Part shown: positions 16,191-24,920 of the stretch, one piece after another | Layout: every line of letters begins with the position of its first letter | Numbering within the stretch: position 1 is the first letter of the stretch | DNA from: CAZKUB01 sp964592335 | GTDB lineage: Archaea; Thermoplasmatota; E2; DHVEG-1 | Length of the DNA stretch: 34,014 bases | Direction: 5' to 3' | Assembly (NCBI GenBank): GCA_964592335.1 | Contig: CAZQEU010000010.1 | Span: 1 to 34,014 of the forward strand | The notes under the pieces: generated by a model | Seen by the model: only the letters and a program-made list of their open reading frames with translations | What the model was told of the DNA's origin: nothing | The model's database searches: none | Position numbers and translations under genes: made by a program

Positions 16191-16210
16191 TTTTTTACCC
16201 TATTTTGCCT

Positions 16211-17221
16211 ATGAAGATTTTATTTGAACTTTCAAAGGATCATGATACACTCCCCTGCTCAGAGGTTTTATGTTGTTTAAAAGCAGAGGATATAAGCTAC
16301 TTTGTAATTGAAAAAAACAAAGATGTTATATTAATAGACTCAGATTGTTCTTTAGATAAAATTGATAAGCTTTCCAAAAGATTTTCCTCTGTTTTTTTTG
16401 TTGATAACTATCTTTTCAGCAGCAGTCTAAATATTGAAGAAATAGAAAGAGAAGCAGAAAAAAACCCTGTGAAAATTAATGGTACGATTGCTGTTAGATA
16501 TAAGAACCGCTCTAACAAAAAAATCAGCTCTCAGGATATCATCAAATCTTTAGCCAGCATTTATACAAAAACTAATAAAGTTAATCTTAAAAACCCTGAT
16601 AATGAAGTTAGGGCTCTTATTACAGATGAAAAAGTTTATGTCGGTTTGAAACTTTTTGAGATAAATAGGTCTAAATTTGAAGAAAGAAAGGTTCAGAACA
16701 GACCCTTTTTTTCACCAATTTCTCTTCACCCAAAAATTGCTCTTGGTCTTGTTAATCTCTCCTGTGTTAAAAAAGAGGAGGTTCTCTTGGATCCATTCTG
16801 TGGAACAGGTGGAATTCTTTTAGAAGCAGGATTAATTGGTATCAAAGTTATTGGAAGCGATATTGAAGATAAGATGATAAAAGGATGCAAGCAAACACTT
16901 GAAGAATATGATATAAAAAACTTTGATTTATTTTGTAAGGATATAGGAGATGTTGAGACATATATCACATCTGTTGATGCTATTGTAACCGATCTTCCTT
17001 ATGGTAAATCAACTACTACCAAAGGAGAGCAGATGAGCCTTTTGTATGATAGAGCTTTCAAATCTTTTAAAAAGATACTTGGGAAAGGAAAAAGAGCAGT
17101 TATTGGTATGCCAAATACTCAAGCAATTACACAATGTGAAAAATATTTAAATCTTATAGAAGTATATGAATTCAGAGCCCATAAGAGCCTTACTCGTTAT
17201 TTTGTGGTTTTTGAAAAATAG
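16211..17221 (+). CDS. trmG10: tRNA (guanine10-N2)-methyltransferase, Trm-G10 type
   Basis: A 336-residue THUMP-plus-Rossmann methyltransferase. The N-terminal half contains the NFLD/THUMP region (to about 165). The catalytic domain shows the SAM-binding DPFCGTGGILLEAGLIG and the amine-methylating motif DLPYG (as in TDLPYGKST). Archaeal Trm-G10 makes m2G/m2,2G at position 10 of tRNA, and both order and length fit. The ATG at 16211 is preferred to an in-frame TTG six bases earlier, since MKILFELS matches the usual family N-terminus. The gene follows the antiporter by 20 bases and is followed closely by RNase Z, another tRNA-maturation enzyme. Confidence 0.88.
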   Translation: MKILFELSKDHDTLPCSEVLCCLKAEDISYFVIEKNKDVILIDSDCSLDKIDKLSKRFSSVFFVDNYLFSSSLNIEEIEREAEKNPVKINGTIAVRYKNRSNKKISSQDIIKSLASIYTKTNKVNLKNPDNEVRALITDEKVYVGLKLFEINRSKFEERKVQNRPFFSPISLHPKIALGLVNLSCVKKEEVLLDPFCGTGGILLEAGLIGIKVIGSDIEDKMIKGCKQTLEEYDIKNFDLFCKDIGDVETYITSVDAIVTDLPYGKSTTTKGEQMSLLYDRAFKSFKKILGKGKRAVIGMPNTQAITQCEKYLNLIEVYEFRAHKSLTRYFVVFEK

Positions 17222-17264
17222 CCACAATGTTTTTACAATATTTCTTATTCCTGTTAATCTAATT

Positions 17265-18185
17265 ATGACTCAACTCAGTGTAATATTCCTAGGAACAGGT
17301 GGCAGTTGGCCATCTGTTAAACGCAATGTCACCTCAATTGCAGTAAAACGTGCAAGCGAGGTCATTTTATTTGACTGCGGGGAAGGAACTCAACGTCAAT
17401 TTCAAAAATCTAGTCTTAGTTACATGCAGATATCAAAGATTTTTATCACACATTTTCATGGAGATCATTTCTTAGGTCTTCCAGGTCTTATTCAAACAAT
17501 GCAGCTTAATGATAGAGATATGCCACTGTATATCTATGGACCAAAAGGCATGAATAAGCTTTTAGAACAACTATTATCGCTTGGTTATTTCAAACCAAAA
17601 TACAAGATTTTTTCTCATGAAGTTGATGAAGGCGAGGAGCTAAAATTTGAAGGATACAGGATAAAAATAATAAGGGTTAACCATGGAGTACCATCCATTG
17701 CTTACAGTCTCACCGAAGATATACGTCCGGGTAAATTTGATAAACCAAAAGCACTTAAAATGGGAATTCCAGAAGGGCCTTTATTTAGCAGACTTCAAAG
17801 AGGAGAAACAGTTACTTTAAAAAATAATAAAAAAATCACTCCTGAGATGGTTTTAGGTCCACCTAGAAAAGGTAGAAAACTTGTTTTCTCAGGAGACACA
17901 ACACCAGTAGATAAAATGGTTGAATTTGCAAGTGATGCAGATATACTAATACATGAGGCAACATTTGACTCAGAACTTGCAGATATAGCACGAGATTATG
18001 GTCATACCACTGGTTCTCAAGCAGCAGAGATTGCAAAAAAAGCAGGAGTTGAAAAACTGTTTTTAACTCATATAAGCCCCAGATATATTGATAACAAAAA
18101 AATTCTAAATGATGCAAAAAAAATCTTTAAAAATTCTTCTGTCCCAAAGGATTTTGAAGAAATAGAAATAAAATTAAAAAAATAG
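17265..18185 (+). CDS. rnz: Ribonuclease Z
   Basis: A 306-residue metallo-beta-lactamase-fold tRNA 3'-endonuclease. The signature HFHGDH is at residues 63-68. Other metal-site and family elements are LFDCGEGTQRQ, VNHGVPSIAYSL, FSGDTTP, LIHEATF and the closing LFLTHISPRY, and length and order match archaeal RNase Z. The frame is open further upstream and overlaps the methylase gene, but the family N-terminus (MTQLSVIFLGTGGSWPS) begins at the ATG at 17265. Its stop is one base from the stop of a convergent small gene. Confidence 0.95.
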   Translation: MTQLSVIFLGTGGSWPSVKRNVTSIAVKRASEVILFDCGEGTQRQFQKSSLSYMQISKIFITHFHGDHFLGLPGLIQTMQLNDRDMPLYIYGPKGMNKLLEQLLSLGYFKPKYKIFSHEVDEGEELKFEGYRIKIIRVNHGVPSIAYSLTEDIRPGKFDKPKALKMGIPEGPLFSRLQRGETVTLKNNKKITPEMVLGPPRKGRKLVFSGDTTPVDKMVEFASDADILIHEATFDSELADIARDYGHTTGSQAAEIAKKAGVEKLFLTHISPRYIDNKKILNDAKKIFKNSSVPKDFEEIEIKLKK

Positions 18186-18186
18186 T

Positions 18187-18504
18187 TTAATCTTTCTTTT
18201 TTAAAGCAGCGCTTAAACACTGGCTCATACTTTTTTGCGCTTCTATCTCAAACATCATAGGTGCATCGGTAGCCCATCCACCAAATGCTTCTACGATATC
18301 CTCCACTTCAGATACATCTTCCTTGAACCAGGTATCTGTTTTCATTTGTTCATTGTCTATAAACGCAATTATTTTTCCTCTGTCTACTGTGTCTTTTTTT
18401 GGTGTCACAAAGATATTGAAGGTTGATTGATTTCCATCTTCATCTTCCTTATAAAAAACGCAGCTCCTCGTTGAATTCTGCAAAATACCATATTTATGTA
18501 CCAT
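18187..18504 (-). CDS. Hypothetical 105-residue protein
   Basis: I do not recognise this family. It is a small soluble, mildly acidic protein without signal peptide or membrane segment. Alternating beta-strand and turn segments (STFNIFVTPKKD, GKIIAFIDNE) are followed by an acidic helix (VSEVEDIVEAFGG) and a conserved-looking GGWATDAPMMFEIEAQKS region. GGGG about eleven bases upstream supports the ATG at 18504. It converges with rnz with one base between stops and diverges from the dCMP deaminase gene. Confidence 0.6.
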   Translation of the reverse strand: MVHKYGILQNSTRSCVFYKEDEDGNQSTFNIFVTPKKDTVDRGKIIAFIDNEQMKTDTWFKEDVSEVEDIVEAFGGWATDAPMMFEIEAQKSMSQCLSAALKKKD

Positions 18505-18638
18505 ATTTATTTGTCCCCTTTTTTAAAATAACATAAATGAAATGTTCTAATGGTTTTTAATAATACCGCTAAAAACATTTTTTTGAGGAATAAATCACAA
18601 TTTTATTAACCTTTACTTACATTATGGCTTTGATTTTT

Positions 18639-19088
18639 ATGGGAGAGAGGCCAACTTACGACGAATATTTCATGGAAATGGCTCATGTTGTATCAAAAAG
18701 AAGCACATGTCTTCGTAGAAAAGTAGGAGCTATACTTGTAAAAAATAAACATATCTTGAGTACCGGATACAATGGAGCTCCAAAAGGACTCAAACACTGC
18801 GAGGAAGTAGGATGCATCAGAACAGAGATGAACGTACCCTCTGGACAAAGACATGAATTATGCCGAGGGCTGCATGCAGAACAAAATGCAATAATCCAAG
18901 CAGCAGTATTTGGGACCTCCATCAAAGGCTCCACATTATATTGTACAAATACGCCATGTGTCGTCTGTGTTAAGATGCTTATTAATGCAGGTGTCGAAGA
19001 GATCATATACTCTGGTGATTATCCAGATGACCTAGCAAAAAAAATGCTAGCAGAAAGCAAGATTAAAATAAGAAATTTCAATAAATAA
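18639..19088 (+). CDS. dCMP deaminase family protein
   Basis: A 149-residue zinc-dependent deaminase of the ComEB/dCMP type, converting dCMP to dUMP for thymidylate synthesis. The catalytic HAE is at residues 79-81 and the zinc-binding PCVVC at 106-110. The N-terminal RPTYDEYFMEMA and the inserted Cys/His segment (HCEEVGC, HELC) match deoxycytidylate deaminases rather than cytidine deaminases. An ATG at 18624 is also in frame, but the TATA-like TTTTATTAA at 18601-18609 places transcription near 18632, and the family normally starts just before RPxxDEYF, so 18639 is chosen. Confidence 0.88.
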   Translation: MGERPTYDEYFMEMAHVVSKRSTCLRRKVGAILVKNKHILSTGYNGAPKGLKHCEEVGCIRTEMNVPSGQRHELCRGLHAEQNAIIQAAVFGTSIKGSTLYCTNTPCVVCVKMLINAGVEEIIYSGDYPDDLAKKMLAESKIKIRNFNK

Positions 19089-19122
19089 ATTTTCTCTCCT
19101 GTTTTTGAAAAAATAAGAAAAA

Positions 19123-19130
19123 TATAAATA
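19123..19130 (+). promoter_or_regulatory. TATA box that decides the HTH gene start
   Basis: TATAAATA at 19123-19130 predicts transcription from about 19150, downstream of the first in-frame ATG (19138) and just before GAGGAG (19153-19158) and the ATG at 19162. Confidence 0.5.
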
Positions 19131-19161
19131 CTGACTTATGATTAAGAACATTGAGGAGAAT

Positions 19162-19545
19162 ATGAAGCGAAAGAGATCATTTGTATTGGATGAAAAAGAC
19201 GATAAAGCCGTGGAATTATTCGCTGAGCTTGGGATGCCAAAGAATCTTGCTAAAACTTTAATGTATATATCACAAGTAGAGGAATGCAAATCTTCAGAGG
19301 TAGAGCAAGGCGCAGATCTTCGACAACCAGAAGTAAGCGTAGCAATGCAGGAGATGAGGAGGCGTGGCTGGATTAAAAAACGCGATCTTAAAAAGAAAGG
19401 AAAAGGACGCCCAGTTCACATATATAAATTAACAAAAAAATTGCCAGATATCCTCACAAGCTTTGAAAAAGAGAAAATGAAACAAGTTCAGACAATTAAA
19501 AACGATCTGAATGACTTACAAGGCTTGATAAAAGAATATAAATAA
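19162..19545 (+). CDS. Winged-HTH transcriptional regulator
   Basis: A 127-residue DNA-binding protein. A winged helix-turn-helix spans about residues 22-92 (AELGMPKNLAKTLMYIS, the recognition region LRQPEVSVAMQEMRRRGW, and the wing GKGRPVHIYKL), followed by a C-terminal coiled segment (100-127) likely used for dimerisation. It belongs to a widespread euryarchaeal one-domain regulator family loosely called ArsR/MarR-like. A relationship to the archaellum regulator EarA is possible but not verified. The start at 19162 rests on GAGGAG three bases upstream and the TATA position. The targets are unknown, and no flagellar genes lie in the window. Confidence 0.8.
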   Translation: MKRKRSFVLDEKDDKAVELFAELGMPKNLAKTLMYISQVEECKSSEVEQGADLRQPEVSVAMQEMRRRGWIKKRDLKKKGKGRPVHIYKLTKKLPDILTSFEKEKMKQVQTIKNDLNDLQGLIKEYK

Positions 19546-19634
19546 GACTTTTAATCCAATAAAAATATAATTATTCTTTTTATTTTATATAGTCTATACT
19601 CTGTATAAATATAACCTCCTATGGTGGTTTAGAA

Positions 19635-20732
19635 TTGAGTAAAAAAAAAGTCAAAAAAATCTTTGCAAATCTCGATGAAGAAACAGATGCAATAATAATA
19701 AAAAACTCAAGTGAACCATTTGTTGATAACAATTTTTTTTATGCAACAGATTTGACTCAAGGTGTTTTTGAGGGTTGTGCAGCAGTTTTATTTCCTGATG
19801 GAAAAATAGAGCTGATTGTAAACCAGTTAGAATCAGAATCAGCATACAGAGCAGATGCTGAAGTAAAAGTTTTTAAGAAAAACGAAGAATATAAAAATAT
19901 TTTAAAAAATTCTTTAAAAAACACATCAAAAATAGGTCTTAATTTTTCTAATATAAACCATAAAGCATTTCTTAATCTCAAAGAAATCTTACCAAATATG
20001 AGTTTTAATAATGTTTCAAATGCTTTTCTTAAAGCCAGAGCAGTTAAAGAATTAGATGAAATAAGATTAGTTTCAAAGGCCGCCGATATCGCAGATTCAG
20101 CTATGCAGAAAATCCCTGATTTGATAAAAAAAGATATGAAAGAATTTGAGCTTGCAGCAGAAATAAATTACTACATGCAAAAAAAAGGTGCAGATAAACC
20201 TGCTTTTGACACAATAAGCTCATTTGGAATTAATTCTTCTGAGCCACATTATACGCATGCAGATAAAAAATTAAGCGCTGGTGATTTTGTTTTATGTGAT
20301 TTTGGAGCATGTTATCATAAGTACAACTCAGATATTACTCGAACCTTTGTTTATGAAAAAACAAATGAAAAACAAAAAAGGATGCATCAAGTTGTATTTA
20401 ATGCACAAAAAATTGCTTTTGAAAAAATAAAACCCGGTGTAAAAGGAAAAGAGATACATTCAGCAGTTGAAAAATATATAAATAAAACAGATTTTGCAGG
20501 ATGTTTTATACATGGTACTGGGCATTCACTTGGTCTTAATGTCCATGATGGATATGTGGGACTGAGTCCTAATTCAGATGTTGAACTCTTGGAAAACATG
20601 GTTCTGACAGTGGAACCTGGTGTATATATACCTGATTTTGGAGGTGTTAGAATCGAAGATGATATAGTAGTTACTTCTGATGGTTGCAGGATTCTTTCAA
20701 AATCAAATCGTGGTCTTATAGAGATACACTGA
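19635..20732 (+). CDS. M24-family metallopeptidase (Xaa-Pro aminopeptidase/dipeptidase-like)
   Basis: A 365-residue cytoplasmic protein with a creatinase-like N-terminal domain (about 1-135) and a pita-bread catalytic domain. All five metal ligands are visible: D222 (CDFGACY), D233 (NSDITRTF), H297 (HGTGHSLG), E327 (VEPGVY) and E341 (RIEDD). It removes N-terminal residues before proline or cleaves Xaa-Pro dipeptides; the two cannot be told apart by eye. The start is TTG at 19635 with GGTGG seven bases upstream. It is followed by glyA 56 bases later. Confidence 0.9.
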   Translation: MSKKKVKKIFANLDEETDAIIIKNSSEPFVDNNFFYATDLTQGVFEGCAAVLFPDGKIELIVNQLESESAYRADAEVKVFKKNEEYKNILKNSLKNTSKIGLNFSNINHKAFLNLKEILPNMSFNNVSNAFLKARAVKELDEIRLVSKAADIADSAMQKIPDLIKKDMKEFELAAEINYYMQKKGADKPAFDTISSFGINSSEPHYTHADKKLSAGDFVLCDFGACYHKYNSDITRTFVYEKTNEKQKRMHQVVFNAQKIAFEKIKPGVKGKEIHSAVEKYINKTDFAGCFIHGTGHSLGLNVHDGYVGLSPNSDVELLENMVLTVEPGVYIPDFGGVRIEDDIVVTSDGCRILSKSNRGLIEIH

Positions 20733-20788
20733 GTTTTTCCAACAGCTTTTTATTAGAGTTTTTGATTCCTGCTTTTGGGGTTTTATCT

Positions 20789-22084
20789 ATGAGTTGGTAT
20801 AACGAAGTAGAATACATAAGAAAACAAGCTAAATTAAACAATGAACTTTTTGCTTCATCTCTTCCAATGATTGCAAGTGAGAATGTGTTATCGCCATTGT
20901 GTCGTGAGATGCTAGTGACTGATTTTCATGGGCGATATGCAGAGGGTACTCCAGGTAAACGTTATTATGAAGGCTGCGAACTCTTTGATAAAGTTGAAAT
21001 AAAAGCAATGGAGCTTGCAAAAAAACTTTTTAATTGCAACTATGCAGATGTAAGACCCACATCAGGTACTACTGCAAACATCGCGGTTTTAAAAGCATTA
21101 ATCAAACCCGGTGAAACCGCATGTGTCCTTGATCTTGCAAATGGTGCACATATAAGTTTTGGTAAATGGGGTGGTGCTGGTGTAAGAGGTATTAATCTAG
21201 TATCCTATCCTTTCAATGACCAGGAGATGAATATAGATATAGATGGAGCTGTAAAACTCATTAAAAAAATAAAACCTAAACTTTGTTTAAACGGCCGCAG
21301 TGTCTTTTTGTTTCCAAGCCCTATAAAAGAGCTGGCTGAAGCAGCCCATGATGTTGGAGCATACCTAATTTATGATGCAGCGCATGTCCTGGGGCTTATA
21401 GCAGGTAAGCAATTCCAGGATCCCCTACATGAAGGCGCTGATTTAATGAATGGTAGTACACATAAGACACTACCAGGCCCTCAAGGCGGTATGGTTCTAT
21501 CTGATCACAAAGGAAACACTGATGAAGACAAATCATTTTTAAGAAAGGCAGGATTTGGAGTATTCCCCGGTGTTACTTCTTCATATCATCTACATCATGT
21601 TGCAGCAAAAGCAATTGCGTTTGCAGAGCATTTAGAATTTGGAGAAAAATATGCAAAACAAACCATTAAAAACGCTCAGGCTTTTGCACAGGCACTTCAT
21701 GAAAGAGGTTTTAATGTATTTGGTGAAAAATTAGGTTTTACAAAATCACATCAGATACTTTTATCTATAGGCCCAGGTAAAGGCAAAGAAGCATCTACTA
21801 AACTATCCAGCGCGGGAATTATTACTAATATGAACACAATTCCAGGTGATGAAGACCCACTTAATCCTTCAGGATTGCGTCTTGGAACACCTGAACTTAC
21901 ACGTATTGGAATGAAAGAAAACGAGATGGACGAAGTCGCTGATTTTTATAAACGAGTTCTATTGGATGATGAAAAACCTTTGAAGATTAAAAAAGAAATA
22001 AAGGAATTCCGAAAAGATTATCAAGAATTGCATTACTGTTTTAAAGAAGGCTTCCGTGGTTATGACTACCCTGAAATAGTATAG
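20789..22084 (+). CDS. glyA: Serine hydroxymethyltransferase
   Basis: A 431-residue PLP enzyme interconverting serine and glycine with a one-carbon carrier (folate or a pterin analogue in archaea). The PLP lysine is K226 in GSTHKTLPGPQGG, and the cofactor region DAAHVLGLIAG starts at residue 196. The N-terminal LPMIASENVLSP and RYAEGTPGKRYYEGCE are diagnostic. The frame is open upstream into the peptidase gene, but the ATG at 20789, preceded by GGGG eight bases earlier, gives the standard archaeal length. Next to the AK6-like kinase gene (7 bases). It links to the threonine/glycine genes at 27-29 kb. Confidence 0.95.
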   Translation: MSWYNEVEYIRKQAKLNNELFASSLPMIASENVLSPLCREMLVTDFHGRYAEGTPGKRYYEGCELFDKVEIKAMELAKKLFNCNYADVRPTSGTTANIAVLKALIKPGETACVLDLANGAHISFGKWGGAGVRGINLVSYPFNDQEMNIDIDGAVKLIKKIKPKLCLNGRSVFLFPSPIKELAEAAHDVGAYLIYDAAHVLGLIAGKQFQDPLHEGADLMNGSTHKTLPGPQGGMVLSDHKGNTDEDKSFLRKAGFGVFPGVTSSYHLHHVAAKAIAFAEHLEFGEKYAKQTIKNAQAFAQALHERGFNVFGEKLGFTKSHQILLSIGPGKGKEASTKLSSAGIITNMNTIPGDEDPLNPSGLRLGTPELTRIGMKENEMDEVADFYKRVLLDDEKPLKIKKEIKEFRKDYQELHYCFKEGFRGYDYPEIV

Positions 22085-22091
22085 GTTTCTT

Positions 22092-22637
22092 ATGTATGTT
22101 GCAATAACAGGTACACCAGGTGTTGGTAAAACATCTGTTTCAAAGTTCTTAGAGGATAAAGGTTATTGTGTGGTTGATCTACATAATATTATAAACAAAC
22201 ATGGTTTTTTAACAGGATTTGATGAAAAAAGAGATTCAAAGATTGTTGATATAGAAAAGCTAAACGATTTTGTATCTAAAAATTATGAAAAAAAAGATTT
22301 AGTGTTTCTTGAAAGTCATTTATCCCACTGTATGGGTTGTGTTGATAAAATAATTTTACTTCGTCTACATCCCAATTTTCTTAGAAAAAACCTTGAAAAA
22401 AGGGGATGGAGTAAAGAAAAAATAAAAGAAAATTTAGAAGCAGAAATCCTGGATATTATTCTATGTGAAAGTACCGAACTTTTTTCAGAGGAAAATATTT
22501 TTGAAATTGATACAACAGATAAAAAAATCGAGGAAGTTGCAGAGACTATAATTAGAATCGCAGATAACAATTTTAGTCATACAAAAAATTATAAAATAGG
22601 AAACATTGATTGGTCTGAAGAAATTTTAGATATGTAA
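22092..22637 (+). CDS. AK6/Fap7-type nucleotide kinase
   Basis: A 181-residue P-loop kinase with Walker A GTPGVGKT at residues 7-14 and the compact lid-less layout of adenylate kinase 6 (Fap7/hCINAP), including VVDLHNII and the conserved ESHLSH segment. Eukaryotic and archaeal members have adenylate kinase/ATPase activity and assist small-subunit ribosome assembly by way of the uS11 protein. The C-terminal tail (NIDWSEEILDM) is typical. It lies seven bases after glyA and 13 bases before the CDP-alcohol transferase gene, so a run of co-transcribed housekeeping genes is likely. Confidence 0.9.
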   Translation: MYVAITGTPGVGKTSVSKFLEDKGYCVVDLHNIINKHGFLTGFDEKRDSKIVDIEKLNDFVSKNYEKKDLVFLESHLSHCMGCVDKIILLRLHPNFLRKNLEKRGWSKEKIKENLEAEILDIILCESTELFSEENIFEIDTTDKKIEEVAETIIRIADNNFSHTKNYKIGNIDWSEEILDM

Positions 22638-22650
22638 GGTTGAAAATATT

Positions 22651-23295
22651 ATGGTTCTTGATAATCAACGTGGCAATGTTGATCCGCTTTTATCCAAATT
22701 TGCAAAGATTTTTAAAAGAGTTAATCCAGATTTTCTAACGTGGCTTGCCCTCATTTTTGCTTTTTTAGCTGGTTTATTTTTTTATTTTTCAGATCCGCTC
22801 AACGAAACAGTTAATTTTTATTTGTGTTTTGCAGGATTATTTGTTTTTCTAAATGGTTTTTTTGATGCAGTTGATGGAAAAGTCGCAAAACTTACAGGAA
22901 AAGCATCTGCTAGAGGTGATTTTTTAGATCATGCCCTTGATCGATATGCTGATGCTTTTATTGTTGGTGGTCTTGCTCTGAGTTCATGGGTCCTACATCC
23001 AGTTATTGGTTTTCTTGCGATTGTAGGTATGCTTCTTACAAGTTATATGGGTACTCAGTCTCAGGCAGTTGGGTGCAAACGTAATTATTCAGGTCTTCTA
23101 GGCCGTGCAGACAGGCTTGTACTTTTGATGATTACTCCTTTCATACAGCACATTCTGCTGAGTTTTTATAGCCTTGATTTTATTTATGGTTTTACTTTGC
23201 TTGAATGTGTTCTTATTTATTTTGCAGTGATGGGTAATCTTACTGCTATCCAGCGTTTTGTAAGTACTCTTATCTGGTTTAAAAAAAATAAATAA
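22651..23295 (+). CDS. CDP-alcohol phosphatidyltransferase, probable archaetidylinositol phosphate synthase
   Basis: A 214-residue membrane enzyme with about six transmembrane helices. The CDP-alcohol transferase motif is complete: D72, D75-G76, A79, G89, D93 and D97 (starting DAVDGKVA, ending LDHALD). In archaea the family condenses CDP-archaeol with inositol phosphate, glycerol phosphate or serine. The length, the position beside the AK6-like gene and the overall sequence fit archaetidylinositol phosphate synthase best, but the acceptor is an inference. Confidence 0.85.
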   Translation: MVLDNQRGNVDPLLSKFAKIFKRVNPDFLTWLALIFAFLAGLFFYFSDPLNETVNFYLCFAGLFVFLNGFFDAVDGKVAKLTGKASARGDFLDHALDRYADAFIVGGLALSSWVLHPVIGFLAIVGMLLTSYMGTQSQAVGCKRNYSGLLGRADRLVLLMITPFIQHILLSFYSLDFIYGFTLLECVLIYFAVMGNLTAIQRFVSTLIWFKKNK

Positions 23296-23343
23296 TATTT
23301 GTTAGTACATGTATAATCAGTTGCATATCTACCTGCGAAAAAT

Positions 23344-23352
23344 CTTTTTAAA
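23344..23352 (+). promoter_or_regulatory. TATA-like box of the 35-residue membrane protein gene
   Basis: TTTTTAAAC, about 40 bases before the ATG at 23390, predicts a transcript start near 23374, just ahead of AGGAGAG (23379-23385). Confidence 0.4.
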
Positions 23353-23389
23353 CTAGCTAAGTTGTTTTGAATTTTGTAGGAGAGTTGGG

Positions 23390-23497
23390 ATGCATATGAA
23401 ACTTTCAAAGAAAAATGAAAATAGGTTAAATTACTTGTTTGTATTATGTATCACTGTTTTTATGCTTCTTTTCTGGTTTTTGATTATACCTGCCTAA
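23390..23497 (+). CDS. 35-residue single-span membrane protein
   Basis: This short frame has 35 codons: a polar, lysine-rich start (MHMKLSKKNENRLNY), then about 20 hydrophobic residues (LFVLCITVFMLLFWFLIIPA) and TAA. The charge pattern predicts N-terminus inside and C-terminus outside. A strong AGGAG lies about seven bases before the ATG, with a TATA-like box at the right distance and an inverted repeat with a T run just after the stop, so the complete expression set-up is present. A second ATG two codons later is possible. I do not recognise the family. It sits alone between the CDP-alcohol transferase and hflX genes. Confidence 0.6.
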   Translation: MHMKLSKKNENRLNYLFVLCITVFMLLFWFLIIPA

Positions 23498-23512
23498 AAA
23501 ACTAGGTTTTTT
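23496..23512 (+). terminator. Terminator-like inverted repeat after the small membrane protein
   Basis: AAAAAAC-TAG-GTTTTTT forms a 7-base dyad ending in a T run directly at the stop codon of the 35-residue gene. The AT-rich stem is weak, but T-rich ends are enough for archaeal termination. Confidence 0.35.
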
Positions 23513-23547
23513 GTATTACTCTTATATTACTCATCTGATTAATTTTT

Positions 23548-24807
23548 ATGAAAAACGCTGTTGTTGTTTCTTTAAAAGATGATACATCTGAAATAGTTGA
23601 TTTAGCAGAAACCCTTGATTACAGTATTGTACAAAAGTTTATTCAACATCGGTATAAACCAGATGTCAATAGTTTTGTGGGTAAGGGTAAACTTGAGGAG
23701 ATACAAGATTTTATTGAAAACGAGGAAAGCGCTGTTGAGTCAGTTATTGTTGATGGGCGTCTTAAACCCTCACAATGGTTTTTACTTGAGAAAAAACTAG
23801 GTGTTGAAGTTTTTGATCGGCTAAATCTTATTATTAATATCTTTGAGAATCATGCCGATAGAAAAGAGGCAAAACTTCAGGTTAAACTTGCCAATCTTCA
23901 ATATAAACGTCCTTTTGTACGTGAAATAATTCATCGTGCTCGTGCTGGTGAGCACCCTGGTTTTATGGCCGGTGGTGAATATCAAGTTGATGATTATTAT
24001 GAGATGATTAAAAAACAGATGAAAAGTATAAAGGATGAATTAAAAACCATAAGTAAAAAAAGAAATCTACGCCGAAGCCATAGGCATAAAAGTGGTTTTT
24101 ATCTGATATCACTTGCAGGTTACACTAATGCTGGTAAAAGTAGTCTTTTAAACCTGCTTTCTGAGGAGAAGGTGAAGGTTGAGGGGAAACTGTTTTCGAC
24201 TCTTTCTACAACTACTAGAAAAATTACTGATTCAACACTTCCGGTTTTAGTTACTGATACAGTTGGTTTTATACGTGATCTCCCTGCTTGGGTAATTGAT
24301 GCTTTTCATTCCACCCTAGAAGAAATTCAGGTAGCAGATGTTGTTCTTCTCATCGCAGATATTAGCGATGATCTTGAGACGTTGCTTGATAAATTAAAGG
24401 TTTCTTTTAAAGAACTCTTAAATATTGGTTTTTCCTCCGAGATAATCCTTGTTTTGAATAAATCTGATTTAATTGGAGAAACTGAGATTGAATATAAGTT
24501 AGATGAAATTAAAAAACAAGATTTTGTAAAAGATCGGAAAATCATTTATATTTCTGTTGAAGAAAAAAAGAACGTTGATCTATTGAAAGATTTGATTTTT
24601 GATAGCCTGCCTAATCTTGTAAAATGTAAAATTAAGTTGCCATTAAATGAAAAGTCTCAATCTCTGATTTCCTTTATCCATGATACCTCTCATGTTTTTG
24701 ATGTTTTATATGATAATGATGTTACTATATCATTTGAATGCAATGATCAACTATGCAGAAAAATTGTTTCGTCTTGTAAAAAATTAAATGGATATGTTAT
24801 CCAATAA
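23548..24807 (+). CDS. hflX: HflX GTPase
   Basis: A 419-residue translation-associated GTPase. The HflX N-terminal nucleotide-binding domain and helical linker (with the conserved RAGEHPGF at about 132-139) precede a TRAFAC G domain: G1 GYTNAGKSS at 191-199, the switch I threonines in LSTTTRK, G3 DTVGF at 237-241 and G4 NKSD at 304-307. HflX family proteins bind the 50S subunit and rescue or split stalled ribosomes. The length and motifs are complete. It has no neighbour within 120 bases downstream. Confidence 0.95.
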   Translation: MKNAVVVSLKDDTSEIVDLAETLDYSIVQKFIQHRYKPDVNSFVGKGKLEEIQDFIENEESAVESVIVDGRLKPSQWFLLEKKLGVEVFDRLNLIINIFENHADRKEAKLQVKLANLQYKRPFVREIIHRARAGEHPGFMAGGEYQVDDYYEMIKKQMKSIKDELKTISKKRNLRRSHRHKSGFYLISLAGYTNAGKSSLLNLLSEEKVKVEGKLFSTLSTTTRKITDSTLPVLVTDTVGFIRDLPAWVIDAFHSTLEEIQVADVVLLIADISDDLETLLDKLKVSFKELLNIGFSSEIILVLNKSDLIGETEIEYKLDEIKKQDFVKDRKIIYISVEEKKNVDLLKDLIFDSLPNLVKCKIKLPLNEKSQSLISFIHDTSHVFDVLYDNDVTISFECNDQLCRKIVSSCKKLNGYVIQ

Positions 24808-24850
24808 TTTTCTTTGACTTTTTTTCTTTTTGACATTTTTCCAAATAACC

Positions 24851-24859
24851 TTTATATAT
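24851..24859 (+). promoter_or_regulatory. TATA box of the beta-helix protein gene
   Basis: ACC followed by TTTATATAT is a very good BRE/TATA match. It predicts transcription from roughly 24876-24882, placing the following stem-loop at the very 5' end of the message. Confidence 0.55.
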
Positions 24860-24873
24860 CATTTTATAGAAAA

Positions 24874-24920
24874 CAATCCATGAGAGACATTAACACACAT
24901 GTTTGTGTGTCTGTGGATTG
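24874..24920 (+). promoter_or_regulatory. Two-part stem-loop in the leader of the beta-helix gene
   Basis: Outer arms CAATCCA (24874-24880) and TGGATTG (24914-24920) are perfect complements. Inside them ACACACA (24893-24899) pairs with TGTGTGT (24904-24910) around a TGTT loop. The structure ends 7 bases before the ATG at 24928. No Shine-Dalgarno sequence is evident in the leader. It could be an RNA control element or a protein-binding dyad overlapping the start of transcription. Confidence 0.55.

Noticed and set aside
17166..17264. N-terminal extension of RNase Z overlapping the methylase gene
   Set aside because: The family N-terminus starts exactly at the ATG at 17265; the extension is coding sequence of the upstream gene in another frame.
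18683..19006. 107-codon frame antisense to the dCMP deaminase gene
   Set aside because: Lies fully inside a well-conserved enzyme gene and has no recognisable features.
20684..20788. N-terminal extension of serine hydroxymethyltransferase
   Set aside because: It overlaps the peptidase gene and adds 35 residues foreign to the family; the ATG at 20789 has its own ribosome binding site.
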